64,000 nt of DNA from Bifidobacterium subtile (GTDB lineage: Bacteria > Actinomycetota > Actinomycetes > Actinomycetales > Bifidobacteriaceae). Numbering within the stretch: the stretch's first letter is position 1; each line of letters starts with the position of its first letter. Position numbers and translations under genes: made by a program. This document shows, one piece after another, positions 48,453 to 57,421 of the stretch. The DNA lies in NCBI RefSeq assembly GCF_000741775.1, contig NZ_JGZR01000006.1:310001-374000 (forward strand). The letters run 5' to 3'. The notes under the pieces are model-generated. The model worked only from the letters and a program-made list of their open reading frames with translations. It was not told where the DNA came from and did not search any database.

Positions 48453-50336
48453 ATGCTGAGCATCTGCAAATATCTCTCCAAATCGGAGATCGGGCAGCTG
48501 CTGATCGGGCTCATATTCATCGTGAGCCAGATCTGGTTTGATCTCAAGCTTCCGGACTACATGTCCGATATCACGCGGCTCGTGGAAACCCCGGGCAGCA
48601 ACATGCACGACATCTGGATCGCCGGCGGCAAGATGCTGCTCATCTCGCTGGGCTCCGTGCTATGCGCGATCGCGACCGGCTACGTCGCGGCGCGGGTTGG
48701 CGCCTCGTTCAGCCAGCGCCTGCGCTCGCTCGAATTCCGCAAGGTCGAGTCCTTTGGCCCGGCAGAGATGAACCGCTTCTCCACAGCGAGCCTCATCACC
48801 CGCTCGACCAACGACATCACGCAGATTCAGATGTTCGTCACGATGGGCCTGCTGCTGCTCGTCAAGTCGCCGATCATGGCCGTATGGGCCGTATGCAAGA
48901 TCGCGGGCAAGGGCGTGGACTGGACGGTGGCAACCGCCGTCGCCGTCGCCGTACTGCTCGTGGTCATCGGCGTGCTCATGGCCATGGTCGTGCCCAAGTT
49001 CCGCAGCATGCAGCGCCTGACCGACAACATCAACCTCGTCGCCCGCGAGAACCTCACCGGCCTGCGCGTCGTGCGCGCCTACAACGCGGAAGACTATCAG
49101 GAGACGAAATACGACAAGGCCAATGCGGAGCTGAGCAACACCTACCTATTCACCAACCGCGCCATGTCGGTCATGATGCCGCTGATCAACGCCGTCATGA
49201 ACGGCCTGATGCTGGCGATCTACTGGATCGGCGCGTATCTCATCGACGCGGCCGGCATTCAGGACAAGCTCACGCTGTTCTCGAATATGGTCGTCTTCTC
49301 CAGCTACTCGGTGCAGGTCATCATGAGCTTCCTGCTGATGAGCATGGTGTTCGTGCTGCTGCCGCGCGCCGACGTGTCCGCAAACCGCGTGATGGAAGTG
49401 CTTGATACCGATCCGATGGTGACCGATAGCGCTGAGGACGCTGCCGGTGACGCCGGTGTAAACACTGCCGCAACCGTCGCCGCCGCTTCCAAGGGCACGG
49501 TCGAGTTCAAGAATGTGAGCTTCGCCTACCCGGACTCGCGCGAAGCGATGCTCGAAGGCATCACGTTCAGCGCCCAGCCCGGCCAGACGGTCGCTTTCAT
49601 TGGCTCGACCGGCTCGGGCAAGTCCTCGCTGGTCAACCTCGTGCCGCGCTTCTACGACGCGACCGAAGGCCAGGTGCTGGTCGACGGCGTGGACGTGCGC
49701 AACTACACGCTCAAGGCTCTTCGCGACAAAATCGGCTACGTGCCGCAGCAGTCGGTACTCTTCAAGGGCACGGTCGCCTCGAATATCCGCTACGGCGACC
49801 GACCGCAGGATTCCGCCGACGTCGAACTGGTCGACACGTCCAGCATTCAGGGGCGCAGGCGCGAAGCCGAGCTGATGAAGCATGCGGATGACGTGCAGGA
49901 TCTCGGCGACGAGCAGCAGGTTCGCAAGGCCGCTGAGGTCGCGCAGGCCGATGAGTTCATCGAGACCATGGACGGCGCCTATGACGCCGCGATCGCGCAG
50001 GGCGGCTCGAACGTCTCGGGCGGCCAGAAGCAGCGGCTTTCCATCGCCCGCGCGGTGTATCGTCACCCTGAAATCCTGATCTTCGATGATTCCTTCAGCG
50101 CCTTGGACTTCAAGACCGATCGCGCCGTGCGCGACGAGCTGGCCAAAGAAGCCAAGGATTCCACGAAGCTGATTGTCGCCCAGCGCATCGGCACCATCAT
50201 GGACGCCGACCGCATCGTCGTGCTCGACGACGGCAAGGTGGTCGGGCAGGGCACCCACCGCGAGCTGCTGGAAAATTGCAGCGTGTACCGCGAAATCGCC
50301 GAGTCCCAGCTTAGCCCGGACGAGCTGGCCGCGTGA
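48453..50336 (+). CDS. ABC half-transporter, multidrug type, degenerate-site member of pair B
   Basis: The 627-residue protein has six helices and an ATPase with Walker A GSTGSGKSS, signature VSGGQKQRLSIARAV and Walker B EILIFDDSFSALD. The catalytic Glu after Walker B is Asp, the mark of the degenerate half in heterodimeric exporters of the LmrC / TM287 type. An insertion of about 45 residues (VELVDTSSIQGRRREAELMKHADDVQD...) lies in the helical domain between Q-loop (YVPQQSVLFKG) and signature. It is the second gene of a marR-ABC-ABC unit; drug or peptide export is likely. Confidence 0.9.
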   Translation: MLSICKYLSKSEIGQLLIGLIFIVSQIWFDLKLPDYMSDITRLVETPGSNMHDIWIAGGKMLLISLGSVLCAIATGYVAARVGASFSQRLRSLEFRKVESFGPAEMNRFSTASLITRSTNDITQIQMFVTMGLLLLVKSPIMAVWAVCKIAGKGVDWTVATAVAVAVLLVVIGVLMAMVVPKFRSMQRLTDNINLVARENLTGLRVVRAYNAEDYQETKYDKANAELSNTYLFTNRAMSVMMPLINAVMNGLMLAIYWIGAYLIDAAGIQDKLTLFSNMVVFSSYSVQVIMSFLLMSMVFVLLPRADVSANRVMEVLDTDPMVTDSAEDAAGDAGVNTAATVAAASKGTVEFKNVSFAYPDSREAMLEGITFSAQPGQTVAFIGSTGSGKSSLVNLVPRFYDATEGQVLVDGVDVRNYTLKALRDKIGYVPQQSVLFKGTVASNIRYGDRPQDSADVELVDTSSIQGRRREAELMKHADDVQDLGDEQQVRKAAEVAQADEFIETMDGAYDAAIAQGGSNVSGGQKQRLSIARAVYRHPEILIFDDSFSALDFKTDRAVRDELAKEAKDSTKLIVAQRIGTIMDADRIVVLDDGKVVGQGTHRELLENCSVYREIAESQLSPDELAA

Positions 50337-50447
50337 GGCTAGGCGTGTGATGTTGGCCGCTAGATGCTGCGCAGGTGCGCAGATGCCAGCCGACACATAC
50401 GCGCATATGGGCAAACACAAGGTTGTAAGGCTTTAAGGAGAAACATA

Positions 50448-52295
50448 ATGCCAGGACCAGGGTCAAGAGGAGGGCGCGGCGCCGTAGCCGAGCGCCCCGA
50501 AGACTTCGGGCAGACGATGGGCAAGCTCATCCGATTCTGCCGCAAATACATACCCGCCATGATCGTCGCGCTCGTGCTCGGCGCAATCGGCACGATCTTC
50601 CAGATCGTCGGGCCGAACCGCCTGCGAGACATGACCAACGAGATCGTCAAAGGCATGCCGGCCATCGTGAACGGCAAGCCGATCATGCACTCGATCGATT
50701 TCAGCGCGGTCAACCGCATCGCCTGGATTCTTGTGGCGCTCTACGTCGGCAGCGCGCTGCTCAACTACGTGCAGTCGTGGATGATGGCGACCGTCACGCA
50801 GCGCACTGCTCAGGAGCTGCGCGGCGCGATCAGCGTGAAGATCAACAAGCTGCCGCTCAAATACTTCGACAAGACCAGCTACGGCGACATCCTCTCGCGC
50901 ATCACGAACGATGTGGACGCCATCGGCCAGACGCTCGGACAGTCCGTCGGCGCGCTGATCACATCGGTGACGCTGTTCTTCGGCTCGCTCGTCATGATGT
51001 TCGCCAACAACGTGATTCTGACGCTGTGCGCCATCGTCGCGAGTTTGGTGGGCTTCGCGCTGATGTCGCTTATCATGAAGTTCTCGCAGAAGTACTTCGT
51101 GCAGCAGCAGAAGGCGCTGGGCGATGTCAACGGTCACGTCGAGGAGATGTACGCCGGCCACACCGTGGTCAAGGCCTACGGCGGCGAGCCGAATTCTATC
51201 CGCACCTTCGAACGCTACAACGGCGACCTCTACGCTTCCGGCTGGAAGAGCCAGTTCTTCTCGGGACTCATGATGCCGCTGATGATGTTCGTGGGCAACC
51301 TCGGCTTCGTCGTGGTGTGCGCGGTCGGCGGCGCGCTCGCGCTGAACGGCAAGATCGAATTCGGCGTCATCGTGGCCTTCATGATGTACATCCGCCTGTT
51401 CACCCAGCCGCTCGCCCAGTTCGCCACCGCCTTCCAGAACCTGCAGCGCTGCGCCGCCGCCTCCGAGCGCGTCTTCGGATTCCTCGAAGAGCCCGAGATG
51501 GCCGACGAAAGCGCCAAGCAGCCGCTGCTCGGCCGCGATGCCGCAGGCAACCCCGTGCGCGTGCGCGGCGATGTGGACTTCGCGCATGTGAGCTTCGGCT
51601 ATTCGCCGGAGAAGACCATCATCCACGACTTCTCCGCCGCCGTTCGGGCCGGTCAGAAAGTCGCTATCGTCGGGCCGACCGGCGCGGGCAAGACCACTAT
51701 GGTCAATCTGCTCATGCGCTTCTACGAGATCACCGGCGGCTCAATCTCCATCGACGGCATCGACACGAAATCCGTGCCGCGCGCCAACGTGCACGACCAG
51801 TTCTCGATGGTGCTGCAAGACACCTGGGTGTTCCAGGGCACTGTGCGCGAGAACATCGCCTACGCGCGCACGGACGTCAGCGACGAGCAGATCGTCGACG
51901 CCTGCAAGTCCGTCGGACTGGACCATTACATCCGTTCGCTGCCCAAGGGCTACGACACGGTGCTCGACGACAAGGCCTCGCTTTCGCAAGGCCAGAAGCA
52001 GCTGCTCACCATCGCTCGGGCTATGGTGCAGAACGCGCCGATCCTGATTCTGGACGAGGCGACCTCCTCGGTCGACACTCGCACCGAGGAGCTGATTCAG
52101 AAGGCCATGGACGCCCTGACCGTCGGCCGCACGAGCTTCGTGATCGCGCACCGGCTCTCGACCATCAAGAATGCCGACATGATCCTCGTGATGGATCACG
52201 GCGACATCGTCGAACGCGGCACCCACGACGAGCTGCTCAAGGCCGACGGCTTCTACGCCGGCCTCTACAACAGTCAGTTCGCCCTGACGGACTGA
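50448..52295 (+). CDS. ABC half-transporter, multidrug type, consensus member of pair B
   Basis: The 615-residue partner has six helices, Walker A GPTGAGKTT, signature LSQGQKQLLTIARAM and Walker B ILILDEATSSVD with the catalytic Glu, plus VIAHRLST. LSQGQ with an intact Glu is the usual partner for a chain with Asp in that place. The ATG at 50448 follows AAGGAG by seven bases; about 30 Gly/Arg-rich residues come before the first helix. Its stop is followed at once by three tandem triple-hairpin units. Confidence 0.93.
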   Translation: MPGPGSRGGRGAVAERPEDFGQTMGKLIRFCRKYIPAMIVALVLGAIGTIFQIVGPNRLRDMTNEIVKGMPAIVNGKPIMHSIDFSAVNRIAWILVALYVGSALLNYVQSWMMATVTQRTAQELRGAISVKINKLPLKYFDKTSYGDILSRITNDVDAIGQTLGQSVGALITSVTLFFGSLVMMFANNVILTLCAIVASLVGFALMSLIMKFSQKYFVQQQKALGDVNGHVEEMYAGHTVVKAYGGEPNSIRTFERYNGDLYASGWKSQFFSGLMMPLMMFVGNLGFVVVCAVGGALALNGKIEFGVIVAFMMYIRLFTQPLAQFATAFQNLQRCAAASERVFGFLEEPEMADESAKQPLLGRDAAGNPVRVRGDVDFAHVSFGYSPEKTIIHDFSAAVRAGQKVAIVGPTGAGKTTMVNLLMRFYEITGGSISIDGIDTKSVPRANVHDQFSMVLQDTWVFQGTVRENIAYARTDVSDEQIVDACKSVGLDHYIRSLPKGYDTVLDDKASLSQGQKQLLTIARAMVQNAPILILDEATSSVDTRTEELIQKAMDALTVGRTSFVIAHRLSTIKNADMILVMDHGDIVERGTHDELLKADGFYAGLYNSQFALTD

Positions 52296-52560
52296 GCCGT
52301 TAAGCGGAGAGCCCAGTGGGCTCTCCGTAGGCGAAGTGAGCGGCCGCTAAGGCCGCGAAGAACGATGTCTACGGCATCGTTATCGTTAAGCGGAGAGCCC
52401 AGTGGGCTCTCCGTAGGCGAAGTGAGGCCCCGCCAAGGGGCCGAAGGACGATGACTCCGTCATCGTCACTGTTGAGCCGTTACATGAGCAACGCAGTGCG
52501 TTGCTCATAGGTGAGGTGAGCGGGCCGCTAAGGTCGCGAAGGCGGAGCCATAGGCTTGCC
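52293..52560 (+). repeat. Three tandem triple-hairpin units after ABC pair B
   Basis: Unit a: GAGAGCCCAGTGGGCTCTC (52307-52325), GCGGCCGCTAAGGCCGC (52340-52356), then arms AACGATG/CATCGTT (52361-52381). Unit b: the same first hairpin (52393-52411), GGCCCCGCCAAGGGGCC (52426-52442), then GACGATGA/TCATCGTC (52447-52467). Unit c: AGCAACGCAGTGCGTTGCT (52487-52505), a weaker second stem at about 52521, no third. Linkers GAGCCGTTAAGCG and GTAGGCGAAGTGAG are kept. Stems differ between units but stay paired. Confidence 0.72.
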
Positions 52561-52561
52561 C

Positions 52562-52637
52562 ACCCATAAGTCGGCCGATATCGTTTGCGAAAGGCGGAAT
52601 TTCGCCAGTTCACAACGATATCGGCCGACTTATGGGT
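52562..52637. repeat. Long perfect palindrome, copy 3
   Basis: Perfect 24-base arms (52562-52585 and 52614-52637; core ATAAGTCGGCCGATATCG) enclose a loop with GGCGGAATTTCGCC. Outer bases share only the CAAGTCGG / TAAGTCGG start with copies 1 and 2; the inner arm differs and still pairs perfectly, so pairing rather than sequence is preserved. Confidence 0.72.
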
Positions 52638-52738
52638 ATACGCGGTTCTTCGTGTTGAGGCATGGAAAATTGGGATGCTAGCTCTTGCAGATCAGAGGAA
52701 ACCTGAAAACTTGTTGCCATGCCCTAAAAAATTCGGGT

Positions 52739-52945
52739 ATCTGCCTTATGTGAGGCGTTATTAGGGAGCTGCGGAGGTCTATCTGCGTTGTGTGAGGTGC
52801 TAAATTCATGAGACCCCAAGTAACATCGCTCCAAAACGGCAGTTTATGCCGCCCGATACTTGGCTCGTCAGGAAATAACGCCTCACACAACGCAGATAGA
52901 CCTCCGCAAGGGTAGATTAACGCCACACATAACGGAGATACACCC
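52739..52945. repeat. GTGAGGCGTTA element, copy 3
   Basis: TATCTGCCTTATGTGAGGCG and GGTCTATCTGCGTTGTGTGA are answered by TAACGCCTCACACAACGCAG (52877) and TTAACGCCACACATAACGGA (52918). An inner hairpin AAAACGGCAGTTTATGCCG lies near 52833. Layout matches copies at 21448 and 39922. Nothing else is recognised up to 53052. Confidence 0.65.
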
Positions 52946-53052
52946 GCAAAACGGAAAACTTCGCGCTGAAACACGAAAAACCGTCTAGCATGTACCGCAG
53001 AGGGCAGCGAACCGGTCGTTTCTCGCTAATGAGATGGGAGATATGTGCGGCA

Positions 53053-53859
53053 ATGGGCAATGAGCATGTATTCGTCAGGAAAATAGGCGAGGGATTCCCC
53101 ATTGTGATGCTGCATGGGTTCCCGCTGGACCACCGCTCCCTGCTGCCGTTGGAACAATGTTTCTCGCAGCATGACCACTGGCAGCGGTACTACATCGACC
53201 TGCCCGGCCTGGGCCAGAGCTGCGACGGTTTCGACATACGGTCGGCCAGTGATGTGCTCAAGGCGCTGGGCGATTATCTGACCGAAGAATTCGCCGAAAT
53301 CGATTTCGCAATCGTGGGGTATTCCTTCGGCGGCCTGCTGGCGTCTGCGCTGGCCGCGCAATACGGCGACCGCATTCGCTCGATATTTCTTCTGGCGCCT
53401 GAATTCGTGCCCGATGACAAGGCGCGAACCTTGCCGAAGAAGACGGTGTACCACGTTTCGGATCTTCCGCGCGATGCTGCCGAGCAGGAAATTACCGCGT
53501 ACAAGGCCACTGCAGTGGTGGAAAGCGCCGAGAATTTCGAACTGTTCAAACGCTACATACTGCCCGGTCTCATGGGCAACAGCGAAAATGAGGCTGTGCG
53601 GTATCTGGCCGACAACCCGGCGCTCGCGACAACGCCCGCCGAGTATATGAGCCAGTATCGCCACCCGGTCACCATCGTGGTCGGCGAAAACGACACCATG
53701 ATCGGCTACGAAGACGCCTTTGCGCTCTACCGGACGCTGCAGGAATCCACATACGTGTGCCTGCCGAAGGCCGGGCACACGCTGCACCTCGATCAGGCGG
53801 AAGCAGTGCAATGCATCTTCCGGCGCTGGCTGTCGGATCTCGGCCAACAACTGCGTTAG
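53053..53859 (+). CDS. Alpha/beta hydrolase
   Basis: The protein of about 268 residues has the alpha/beta hydrolase fold: oxyanion strand HGFPLDHRS, nucleophile elbow GYSFGG (Ser), acid in VVGENDTMIGYEDA and catalytic His in KAGHTLHLDQ. No signal peptide is seen, so it acts in the cytoplasm on an unknown ester, lactone or peptide. The start is uncertain: in-frame ATGs at 52990, 53029 and 53053 all lack ideal ribosome sites. It stands alone, convergent with the DUF4143 ATPase gene. Confidence 0.85.
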   Translation: MGNEHVFVRKIGEGFPIVMLHGFPLDHRSLLPLEQCFSQHDHWQRYYIDLPGLGQSCDGFDIRSASDVLKALGDYLTEEFAEIDFAIVGYSFGGLLASALAAQYGDRIRSIFLLAPEFVPDDKARTLPKKTVYHVSDLPRDAAEQEITAYKATAVVESAENFELFKRYILPGLMGNSENEAVRYLADNPALATTPAEYMSQYRHPVTIVVGENDTMIGYEDAFALYRTLQESTYVCLPKAGHTLHLDQAEAVQCIFRRWLSDLGQQLR

Positions 53860-53968
53860 ATCGCGCACGGCTGGGATTGCGATATCGGCTGTCTGGCCCG
53901 CAGCGGCGCGTTCGGCATATTATTCAGTGTTGACAAGCCTGAATAATAGGAAGATTCCGCTCATCGAC

Positions 53969-55270
53969 TCATTTTCTCAGCAGCCACTCGACGATATTCA
54001 CGCCTTGAATGCCATCGCGCGATTGTGGAAACTCGTCCAGACTCAGCACGGTCTTGGGATAGTTGTCGCGCAGCGCTGCGAAAGCCCCGAACTCGCTCTC
54101 GGCGGTTTGAGGCGAAGCCATCAGATAGGTGACCTGATAGTACTCGGTCGCACCGTCGCGCTGAGCGATGAAGTCGATCTCCTGGTCGCCGACCTTGCCG
54201 ACGCGTACCTCGTATCCGCGGCGTTTGAGCTCCATGAACACGATGCCTTCGAGCACCTGGTCGATTGCGTTCGCATTGTTCAGCCCGATGGCTTGACGCA
54301 GACCCTGATCGACGACATAGTATTTCTCGTTGATTTTCAGCTCGCGCATCCCGACAGCGTCCTGTCTCGGCGCGCGGTAGAGCAGAAACGCCCGGGCTGC
54401 GGCGTCGAGATAATTGGCGATGGTGTCGGCGGCTACTTTGCGATGTTCGTTTTTCATATATTGGGCGATATTGGCCACGGTGATGAGATGGCCTTCCTCG
54501 CCGATAGCGTAGCGGATGATGCGCTCCAAGGCGTCGGGGTCGCGCACGCCTGCGTGCCGCACCACGTCTTTGAACAAGATGGTGGCGAAGAGGTCATTGA
54601 GATATTGCATCGATGCTGCCTCATCGAAGGCGAGATCGGTCTGGAACGGGAAGCCGCCTTGCCTGACGTAGCGTTGGAACGCCTCGCGCTCGCTGATAGG
54701 CCCGGCCGATTGCCGGTACGCTTCGAGAAATTCGGCGAAGGAAAACGGATACACGTCGATGGATACATACCTGCCGGTGATGTAGGTGGCTAGGTCGCTG
54801 GACAGCATGTGCGCATTCGATCCGGTCAGGTAGATGTCGGCGTCGTAATCGACCATGAACGAGCGAACGGCCTTCTCCCAGTGGTCGACTTCCTGTATTT
54901 CGTCAAGGAACAGCGCGATTTTGTGGGCGTTTGTGCTGATGGAAGTGGTGTTGTGATCGACATCGGCTGGGGCATTATTTTTGGCGTTCCTATTGCTATT
55001 CTCATTGCTCTCGCCCTCGTTTGTGTTTTCGCTGAAGTATGACCGCACATATGCCGTGAGCTCGGTCGCATTCGTGATATCGGCAGTGGCGCTCGATTCG
55101 AAATTGAGATGCAGCATAGCGTTTTCGGGCACGCCGTCGTTGAGTAGCTGACGTCTGATGAGTTCCAGCAGCGTGGATTTGCCAGAGCGTCGCGCGCCGA
55201 TGAGCACTTTGATGATGTTTTTCCCGATGAATGGGCGTATGCGATTCATGTACAGTGGTCTGTCGATCAT
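53969..55270 (-). CDS. AAA ATPase with DUF4143 domain, second type
   Basis: The 433-residue protein has Walker A GARRSGKST, Walker B ALFLDEIQEVDHW, the SNAHMLSSDLATYITGRYVSIDVYPFSFAEFLEAY segment, and a DUF4143 C-terminus with KYYVVDQGLRQAIG and a restriction-like VGDQEIDFIAQ block. It is only distantly like the protein at 16507. A low-complexity Asn/Glu insertion sits at about residues 76-96. The start follows GGAGG. Repeats in its upstream region suggest autoregulation. Function of the family is unknown. Confidence 0.85.
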   Translation of the reverse strand: MIDRPLYMNRIRPFIGKNIIKVLIGARRSGKSTLLELIRRQLLNDGVPENAMLHLNFESSATADITNATELTAYVRSYFSENTNEGESNENSNRNAKNNAPADVDHNTTSISTNAHKIALFLDEIQEVDHWEKAVRSFMVDYDADIYLTGSNAHMLSSDLATYITGRYVSIDVYPFSFAEFLEAYRQSAGPISEREAFQRYVRQGGFPFQTDLAFDEAASMQYLNDLFATILFKDVVRHAGVRDPDALERIIRYAIGEEGHLITVANIAQYMKNEHRKVAADTIANYLDAAARAFLLYRAPRQDAVGMRELKINEKYYVVDQGLRQAIGLNNANAIDQVLEGIVFMELKRRGYEVRVGKVGDQEIDFIAQRDGATEYYQVTYLMASPQTAESEFGAFAALRDNYPKTVLSLDEFPQSRDGIQGVNIVEWLLRK

Positions 55271-55311
55271 TGAGGCCTCCGAGTGGGGTGACAATGTCCC
55301 ATAATGTTCTA

Positions 55312-55410
55312 AAATCAATTATACCTGATTCTCTATGAAATATTTGTTAAAAATCGAGTATATCTGATTTCAGCTAAGAAAATCAACGGAAATCAGATAT
55401 AGTCGATTTC
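55312..55410. promoter_or_regulatory. Iterated inverted repeats before the DUF4143 ATPase
   Basis: Arms at 55351-55371 and 55389-55409 are inverted copies with 20 of 21 matches (core GTATATCTGATTTC). A third partial copy, AATCAATTATACCTGATTC, lies at 55314-55332. All lie within about 140 bases before the ATPase start in AT-rich DNA, as an operator would. The sequence differs from that of the cassette at 16427. Confidence 0.55.
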
Positions 55411-55513
55411 TGTGCATCGTATGGGTGCTGCGGTACTGCCGTATGCAACGTTACGGAACTTCGTTGTTGTGCGTAGCCTTGTGTACGCCAAAGCTGAGTG
55501 AGCGGGCAAATGG

Positions 55514-56575
55514 TTACTTGGCAGTGAAGAACGTTCCTGGGAAGTTGCGGCTGGCGACCATGCGGCGGTCGGCGAGGAGCTGGGCGCATGAGAAATCGGC
55601 AAGAGAGGCCAAGCGTTGCGGCTCGGTCGCGAAGAGCGCGGTCGCCAGACCGTCGGCGAGGGCAGTGGGGTACGAGATACTGGGGAAGGCGACGTTAGGG
55701 GGGAGAGTGCTGACGCGGGTACCACTCGGTGAGTCGGCATTGGATGAATTAGCGCTGAGTAAGTTGGCATTGACATAGACCCAAGTCGCGGCGACGTTGT
55801 TCACTGGCTGTCCGTCGATCGCGTTGAGCAGGTGGTGAAGCCGTAGCCCATGCGCCTCGCCCCAGTGCCTTCGACTTGGCGCGCTGGCGCAGAACGCGCC
55901 CGAGCTGATATGCGCGATGCCGACTGCGTTATTGGTGTCGGTAGGATCTTCGAGCGCGATATCGATGGAATCGCGCGAGTTGATAAGCATATCTCCGCCC
56001 GCGTCGATGAGAAATTCCGCAGCAGATCCAGATTGCTCGCACAGCATCATGCCCAGCAGATCCACCAGATAGCCCTTGCCGCATGCGCCGAAATCCAGTT
56101 GCACTGATTGTGTCGTGCGCAGCGTCGTGCCATCGCGAGCCACGTCGTGCTCCCACGTTGGGCGGCCATGAATCGCGCCGAGGTGGTTGGCGGCATCGGG
56201 CTGCATGGTAAAGGTCAGATCCGCGCCGTAGCCCAGCCGAATCATATCCTCGCCGATGCAGGGGTCGATTGCGCCTGCGCTCGCCGCTGCCAAAACGTCG
56301 CACAACATAAACAGCGGCAGTGTCCAATCGGGGAAGGCGAAGGCACCGCCATGTTCAGCCTTCGCCATCGCTGCTACGAGGGAATCGTTGCGGAAGCGCG
56401 ATATCACCGATTCGTATTCGTCAATGAAATCGCCGATGCGCACATGCAGCTCGTCGTCCAAAGGCCGAGCGGTATGAATCAGTAGCCCGGTGCCCAAGGC
56501 ACGGGGAAACGCGGTGATGTACGGCATGCGCCTGCTCAGCTCGACCATGATTGCATCATAGGCATCGCGTCGCAT
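55514..56575 (-). CDS. apbE: FAD:protein FMN transferase ApbE
   Basis: The enzyme of about 353 residues moves FMN from FAD to a threonine in target proteins. Family marks are FRALGTGLLI, ISRFRNDSLVAAM, DFGACGKGYLVDLL, IDAGGDMLIN and the metal site ADGLATALF. No signal peptide or lipobox is seen, so a cytoplasmic form is likely. The start is uncertain: 56575 (MRRDAYD), 56548 and 56683 are all possible. No FMN-binding-domain partner is adjacent. A Ser/Asn-rich stretch (LSANSSNADSPSGTRVS) interrupts the C-terminal third. Confidence 0.88.
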   Translation of the reverse strand: MRRDAYDAIMVELSRRMPYITAFPRALGTGLLIHTARPLDDELHVRIGDFIDEYESVISRFRNDSLVAAMAKAEHGGAFAFPDWTLPLFMLCDVLAAASAGAIDPCIGEDMIRLGYGADLTFTMQPDAANHLGAIHGRPTWEHDVARDGTTLRTTQSVQLDFGACGKGYLVDLLGMMLCEQSGSAAEFLIDAGGDMLINSRDSIDIALEDPTDTNNAVGIAHISSGAFCASAPSRRHWGEAHGLRLHHLLNAIDGQPVNNVAATWVYVNANLLSANSSNADSPSGTRVSTLPPNVAFPSISYPTALADGLATALFATEPQRLASLADFSCAQLLADRRMVASRNFPGTFFTAK

Positions 56576-57421
56576 ATTGCTGCTTTCGATGTGCTGGTGT
56601 GGGGTGCCACTGTGTGTGGGTGGTGGGGGATGTGCAGGCCGGCCTTCGACAGCAAGGATTTCGTGCCACTTGAGACCGGTCATGCCCCTTATGCATCAGT
56701 GCAGTGGAGATCGCACGCTGCACGACGTGGGGTGAGCCCCGGCATGTCATATCGTACTTGCAAAGTCGGCCCGCGCGCTGCAAAACGCAGGGCAAACATA
56801 TAATTAAGCACTTTTTTCGCCTATTAAGCACATCGCAAAATAGACGCTCAGTGTGACATTCGGCATTTTGGCGAGATTCCGCCATTCTTGGTCTCGTGTT
56901 TATTTGGGCTGCGACATGTGTTGACGGAATTTTCTTACATGTGCTTAGTAAAATTCTGAAGGGGCCGGACTGAGGCGCATCGTCCGGAATTTATGGACAT
57001 AAAGTCATTTTTTCATTATGTTCCTGCCATATAACCGTTCATTAGGTGGATTTTTCGTTCATTAGGTCCTTTATATAGTAGACGCGCAAATTGGCGTTCG
57101 GTATTTTGGCTTTATTCCGCCATTCTTGGCACCGTGTTCATTGGGGTTATGAGGCGGGCGCTGGCGGAATCCTCTTCAAAAGGCCTAATGAAATTCGAAA
57201 GAGACCGAAGGCTGAGTAAATTTATGAATACGTTGTGAATGAGCGGCTAGAGCGGCAGCCGTGAAGTCAGTTGTTTTTCATTCCGTAACAATTCATTTTC
57301 ATTTGGTGAAATGATATCCGTATACTCGAAGGATACCAATGCGACGGGCGCTGCGCTTGTACATAGAACTCAAGTGCGAGTGCCGAACGCAATGCATAGC
57401 CGATTCGAGAGGAGCGCCACG
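56576..57421. repeat. Non-coding space with CATTAGG elements, copy 3
   Basis: Two half-elements occur: TTAAGCACTTTTTTCGCCTATTAAG (split across 56805-56828) with GCAAAATAGACGCTC and GTGCTTAGTAAAATTC (56940), and CGTTCATTAGGTGGATTTTT then CGTTCATTAGGTCC (57036-57069) with inverted GGCCTAATGAAAT at 57182. ATTCCGCCATTCTTGG appears in both. Near 57299-57314 TCATTTGGTGAAATGA is a perfect palindrome 107 bases before the M20 gene and may be an operator. No gene is supported. Confidence 0.5.

Noticed and set aside
47042..52560. Hairpin arrays as a CRISPR array
   Set aside because: Repeats are of unequal spacing, themselves palindromic and variable, with no unique spacers and no cas genes.
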